Shown here: positions 60,049 through 64,000 of the stretch, piece after piece
How positions within the stretch are numbered: the stretch's first letter is position 1
Layout: each line of letters begins with the position of its first letter
Assembly (NCBI GenBank): GCA_037176845.1
Contig: JAYKXP010000071.1
Coordinates: 1-64,000 of the forward strand
DNA length: 64,000 bases
Origin: Paramarasmius palmivorus
Taxonomy: Eukaryota > Basidiomycota > Agaricomycetes > Agaricales > Marasmiaceae
Direction of reading: 5' to 3'
The notes under the pieces: model-generated
The model's database searches: none
Told to the model about the DNA's origin: nothing
What the model saw: only the letters and a program-made list of their open reading frames with translations
Made by a program: the position numbers and the translations under genes

Positions 60049-60729
60049 TCAAAGTTTGTGTTCGACCATATGCCGCAAAATCATCAACGAGCCGAGCATC
60101 TCTGAAATGGGGATGAGATTAAAATTCCGGCTTTACCGCACCCACTCACCTGCAGCCAAATGTCCGAAAGGCTCTTCGACAGTCAAGGAACAACCAGACG
60201 AACCCTCGTAGTGAGGTTCGCCTGGCGTCTTGAGACTGTAGTACGCGATGAGGTAACCTTTGGCGTTTATGCACTATAAGAGAATTAGCTGTACTGGTTA
60301 CTGATCGAATAACTCCGATGATACTCACTGTCCACTCTTGATTAGCCTGCGACCTCCATGACCAGAAGTACTCTTGACCATCTGACGCGACAAATTTCCA
60401 AGCTCTTGAGGTGAAATGAGACGTAGGTCGTGGATCCAAACAGTGCTCACGTACCTTCCTTTGGGCGTAGTCACCTTCACTAAGTATGTAGTCATGGGTA
60501 TCACGACGTTCGAGGGGAATGAGATAGTCCCCAAAGCATTCTTAGGCCCAAAGGACAAAGCGATGAGAGGGTTGGTGGACAAGCTGAAGATCATGTACGT
60601 TGCGTGAGACGGCGTGTATGCTGTACAACGATAGGTGAAATGCAGTCTATCGTGAATGTCGTTGAACTCGGAACCGGTGAGTTTCCCGGTTTTGTCTTCA
60701 AGGAAGAAGGGCATGCCGTATGTGGTCAT
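60049..60729 (-). CDS. DUF6593-like small protein, copy 2
   Basis: About 180 residues. ATG at 60727-60729 begins MTTYGMPFFLEDKTGKLTGS, clearly the same start as the protein at 42.3 kb (PYIFEDRTGQLTGS). Later exons give SRAWKFVASDGQEYFWSWRS, NQEWT, and then INAKGYLIAYYSLKTPGEPH, LTVEEPFGHLAAEMLGSLMI and LRHMVEHK before TGA at 60049-60051. Three introns match the other copy in position. No signal peptide or membrane segment. The family is widespread in mushroom fungi and has no known function. The two copies differ considerably, so the duplication is old. Confidence 0.78.
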
Positions 60730-62934
60730 TGTTGGGTGATGGATGGATAGTGATGGACGTGGGCAGTCGTGAGTGATGATTTAAGACGAGGGAGTATAAA
60801 TGCAAGAGAGCGGGAACGAGGCCAAGGCTGTAATGAGGCTAGGAAGAGGAGGGGTAGTTTGGAGAACTGCGCAGTCAACGCCTGGGTTGATAAATGAAAC
60901 GGGTAGGTAAGGGAAAGGCCCAATCGAAATCTAGAGATAATACAAACCTATTAAAAGGATCCTACACGAGTCATCTAGACATCATCTGCAGATCCCGCAC
61001 AACAGCAAAACCGATGCTGAGGCGAGGCGAGGCTTGAGCCGAAGGATATTTGATGCGTCAAAATCGAGACTATTCCCTTTTCGGTTCCTCTACGCCTCAC
61101 CGAATTGGGTAATTAGGTGACGTCTTGTAGGCGATCGCGAAGCGACATTGATTCCAAGAATTTATCTTGATAATCACCCCCGTTCCTCCGGTTGTATCGT
61201 TCTTCTTGAGTTGTTATCTATCGATTCCCGGATCCTCCCCAATATCATTCGTGAGGTGAGCACCAGAGTTCTCCTTTCAAAGAAGAGCTCAGGAGAAGCG
61301 TGGAACTCACGAAGGTCTTCGGCAATCGTTCGTCTAATAGAAGCATATGATGTCCTAACAGCATACTAGGAATGCTGGGACCAAGAAGGCGCATTATAAA
61401 GCCCGAAAAACCACCTTGACGCTCCTATTCATCGCTTCGCAACACATCAGAACTGGTAGAAGCTCGTGTATCGTAGCTCGGGGCTTGAAGGCAAACGGTG
61501 GTCTGCGGAAGTAAAACGAGATTCAGCCACGCGATACAGCAACCTGCGGAAATGAATTATCACCAATCATTAGACCAGGCATGTGGTGATCCGGAGAGAT
61601 TGCACGAGAGGATTTGAGTAACAAGGGACGTGTACAGCTCATTCCAAGACAGGCTGTATCCGGTAAAGACGACCCAGGTGAGTGGAGATCGTCACCACGA
61701 TGCAAAACACGAATTGATGATCTTTATTCAGCTCAGGTTCTAGGAACAGGTGAGGATATGTGAGAACATACTCGTTAGGATATGATGTTGGTGAGACAGC
61801 AGTGCTGTCAGAGGAAAAGTCGGTAAAGATGAATTCGGCACTTGCCGGCCACGTCGTTCGGACTCGGATTTCCGAGTCGGAGGACGGAGCGCTTCCGCCG
61901 GCTAAAGCAGAATTCGGACTCGCATCGTGCTCAACGCTCAGATGTCCTGATATCAAGCCAAGATGGGAAGCCAGATGAAACGATATCACCCGTAGTAATT
62001 CGATGAAAAAGTCATGGTCGTGTCGGAAAGTCATCGGGCCTTGTTTCTTCATTACCTGGCATAAATGTTACTCAGTTTAGCTCTAATGAGTCCATGGAGA
62101 TCGTCGGGGCTTCAAGTAGTATGTATGTGTGTTTCAAAATGTTCAAGCCCTTATCGAAGCGATGTTTGAAGTTTTCGTGGCACCAAGGCACGGAGCTTTT
62201 TACGTCGCTTACCAAATTAAAGTCCGACCTTCTCTTCCTTTGTGTGTTCCCGCCCCCGACGTCGACCATTCCTCCGTGGCGCAAGAATTTTATAGCCTTG
62301 TTCGGGGCGCTCATTTGCTTATCGAGGCGATTTTTGCGGCTCCTTGTCACGGTCATGACATACAGTCATTTCGATTAATCGGTGAAGGGCGGGATGACGC
62401 GACCGACAAATGACTTTTGACAGGAATATTGGACGTGAAAAGCGCGTCTCTAAATTACTTTTAGTGTTTAGTATTTAGTTAGCGGCGAACAAAAAATTCT
62501 ACGCGACGGAGACCCATCGAAACCCAAGAGAGTGCGACGTCAACGGGACACCCGCTTGTGCTCTCCACTACACGATATTTTAATAACGCCCAGTTCTAGG
62601 CTAGAGTTGCAAGCAGTGTTATTCCGTAGTCTTGCGCATTAACGGCAGCTATCATTTTTCGAGGGGCATCATATGAGGAAGAATCAGTGCTTTGCTTAGT
62701 CGCTTGTAATGTTGGCGTCTTCATATGTTGTAGGCACTACATCGTGGTTACCCCATGGGGTGTTATGAGTTTATGTCCCTGCAGGAGGTCAAGAACATTC
62801 CTCCGAGTTGAACGTCCAGTCCAAGTTTTTCAGGGATGCTCGTTTAATTACAAAAAATTATTTCCAGTCGATGCTGGCTTTAAAGTGTGTTTATGATGAG
62901 AAATCTTCATAGATAAAAATATCAAGCACCGGCA
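60730..62934. other. Unassigned 2.2 kb region
   Basis: Short frames only (for example minus 61639-62052, plus 62094-62378). None resembles a known protein. Around 62150 and 62325 two related segments are seen, CTTATCGAAGCGATGTTTGA and CTTATCGAGGCGATTTTTGC, each followed by a CACxxxxGCACGG or TTGTCACGG stretch, a weak local duplication. Confidence 0.4.
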
Positions 62935-63017
62935 AGGTCCAACCAGGACTCGAACCTGGGTTAATGGAAGTCTGACACTATCAGAATCCATTGTGATAAC
63001 CACTACACTATTGGACC
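62935..63017 (-). tRNA. tRNA-Gln (anticodon CUG) with intron
   Basis: On the minus strand GGTCCAA pairs with TTGGACC (acceptor stem, 7 bp). The D arm (GTGT...TCAC in part), anticodon stem ATGGA/TCCAT and T arm (CAGG TTCGAGT CCTG) are present. The loop reads T-T-CTG-A, so the anticodon is CUG. About 11 extra bases after the anticodon loop form a short canonical-position intron. Confidence 0.88.
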
Positions 63018-64000
63018 GCATGACTAGGGTAGTGTCATTGCCGGCGATAAAGCAATCGATCTGTGCCTGGTAAGCGAATTGTCATCGCGTTCTTGTCACT
63101 GTCAGCCTCGAAGAAGAGTTCACTGAATTGCTCTGTAAATATCTCAAGATTTCAGCCTGTTACCATGCTAGTTTTTAGGATATACAGTCGCTAATTTGTT
63201 TTGCAAGCACCCCTAGAGGCATGAGGTCTACCAATGAGATTTTTGTTCACTGATCGTTGGGCAACCTTGCATTATAATCACCTTGCATTATAATCATCAT
63301 GTCACATAGTCCCGTCTCTCTTTTCGAACGGCAGCAGCTCTAAACCATTAAGCGCCCAATAGACGCCCTGTAAAACTCTTGTGTTCTTGGTATCCCATTA
63401 CTCGAATACTCCCTGGCGGGATGCAGGGAGACCAAGTGTCAAATTTAGAGTGTCAATATTGAATACCCTCAGGGCCGAGCGTTGGTCACCCCCGGCGAGC
63501 CGATATAAGCACAAATTACACAAATTTCCAGATTTCAAAGCCAGAACATTTCAAAGCATCGCTGACACAAAACAAGAATTCAAGTGAGGCAATCACCCCA
63601 TCTCTTCATTGTTCAAAACATGCAAACAACCAAGTGCCTTATTCCACATCCAACCATTCCTTTATCCTACGCAACAGCTTAACCGCACTCCTTTGTCCTC
63701 AGCTGCACTCAGCTGACCGTTCCAACTTTGGCTAGACCCCCTCAAGGTCTCCAAGCAACCGCCGCAACCAACTCGCACAAGTAATGAGCAACGGGCATGC
63801 ATGTAACGAGTCAAGAGAAACCTATGCTGAACATGAACAACTCGAACTAACAATGTAACACCAGAAAAAGAAGATCTGAATCTTGAACAGTGGTATGAAC
63901 GGACCAGGACCGCGTTATCCATGAACAACGTAAGCGTAAGAAAGGAATATATGAACGAATAATGAAAAAGGACGTAAGACTAGAGACTAGGTGGATTATC
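63018..64000. other. Right edge, no gene recognised
   Basis: Only short frames without similarity. The sole structure seen is a perfect 16-base tandem repeat at 63265-63296. Confidence 0.4.
63265..63296. repeat. 16-base perfect tandem duplication
   Basis: CCTTGCATTATAATCA occurs twice in direct succession (63265-63280 and 63281-63296). Confidence 0.9.

Noticed and set aside
62072..62413. Three overlapping 94-codon frames on both strands
   Set aside because: Equal lengths are coincidental; no domain, splice signal or similarity supports any of them.

Overview
The window is nuclear DNA of a filamentous basidiomycete, most likely an Agaricomycete. Genes are split by many short introns of about 45-60 bases with GT...AG ends. 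Families typical of mushroom-forming fungi are present: a TKL-type kinase with an HCD catalytic loop, an F-box protein, a Crinkler-type P-loop protein and two DUF6593-like proteins. All coding calls were made by joining open segments across splice sites by eye, so exon edges are predictions. No alignment or database search was run.

Layout. 1-2.7 kb: a left edge I cannot assign. 2.7-3.4 kb: the 3' remnant of a FAD-dependent (DAO) oxidoreductase. 3.4-4.3 kb: an SDR reductase related to an array 40 kb away. 4.7-7.2 kb: a protein kinase. 7.9-8.2 kb: a dense inverted/tandem repeat. 8.9-10.8 kb: a Crinkler/RHS-type ATPase-nuclease-like gene. 11.1-11.8 kb: a glutathione S-transferase. 12.9-15.6 kb: decayed sequence with a diverged ~1.06 kb tandem duplication. 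16.1-23.5 kb: F-box protein, classical SDR, UNC93-like transporter, GlcNAc kinase, RPA3 and an intron-containing tRNA-Ile.

23.6-35.2 kb looks like a metabolic cluster: sugar transporter, GH51 alpha-L-arabinofuranosidase, aldo/keto reductase divergent from the GH51 gene, and a Zn2Cys6 transcription factor convergent with the reductase. I infer joint use and control of arabinose-containing substrate. 35.2-42.3 kb is gene-poor. 42.3-44.2 kb carries a DUF6593-like gene and the CCAAT-binding subunit NF-YC/Hap5.

44.7-50.6 kb is a tandem array of four SDR genes with identical gene structure, plus a decayed fifth copy. Three members share a CTGACGAA motif upstream. 50.8-53.3 kb: HotDog thioesterase, Dap1/PGRMC-like haem protein and a possible tiny gene. 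53.96-56.39 kb is a nested transposon: a Tc1/mariner element with matching ends whose transposase gene is split by a 1,144-base non-autonomous element with its own inverted repeats. 57.7-59.7 kb: dihydroxyacetone kinase. 60.0-60.7 kb: a second DUF6593-like gene. 62.9-63.0 kb: tRNA-Gln(CUG). The right end is otherwise unassigned.
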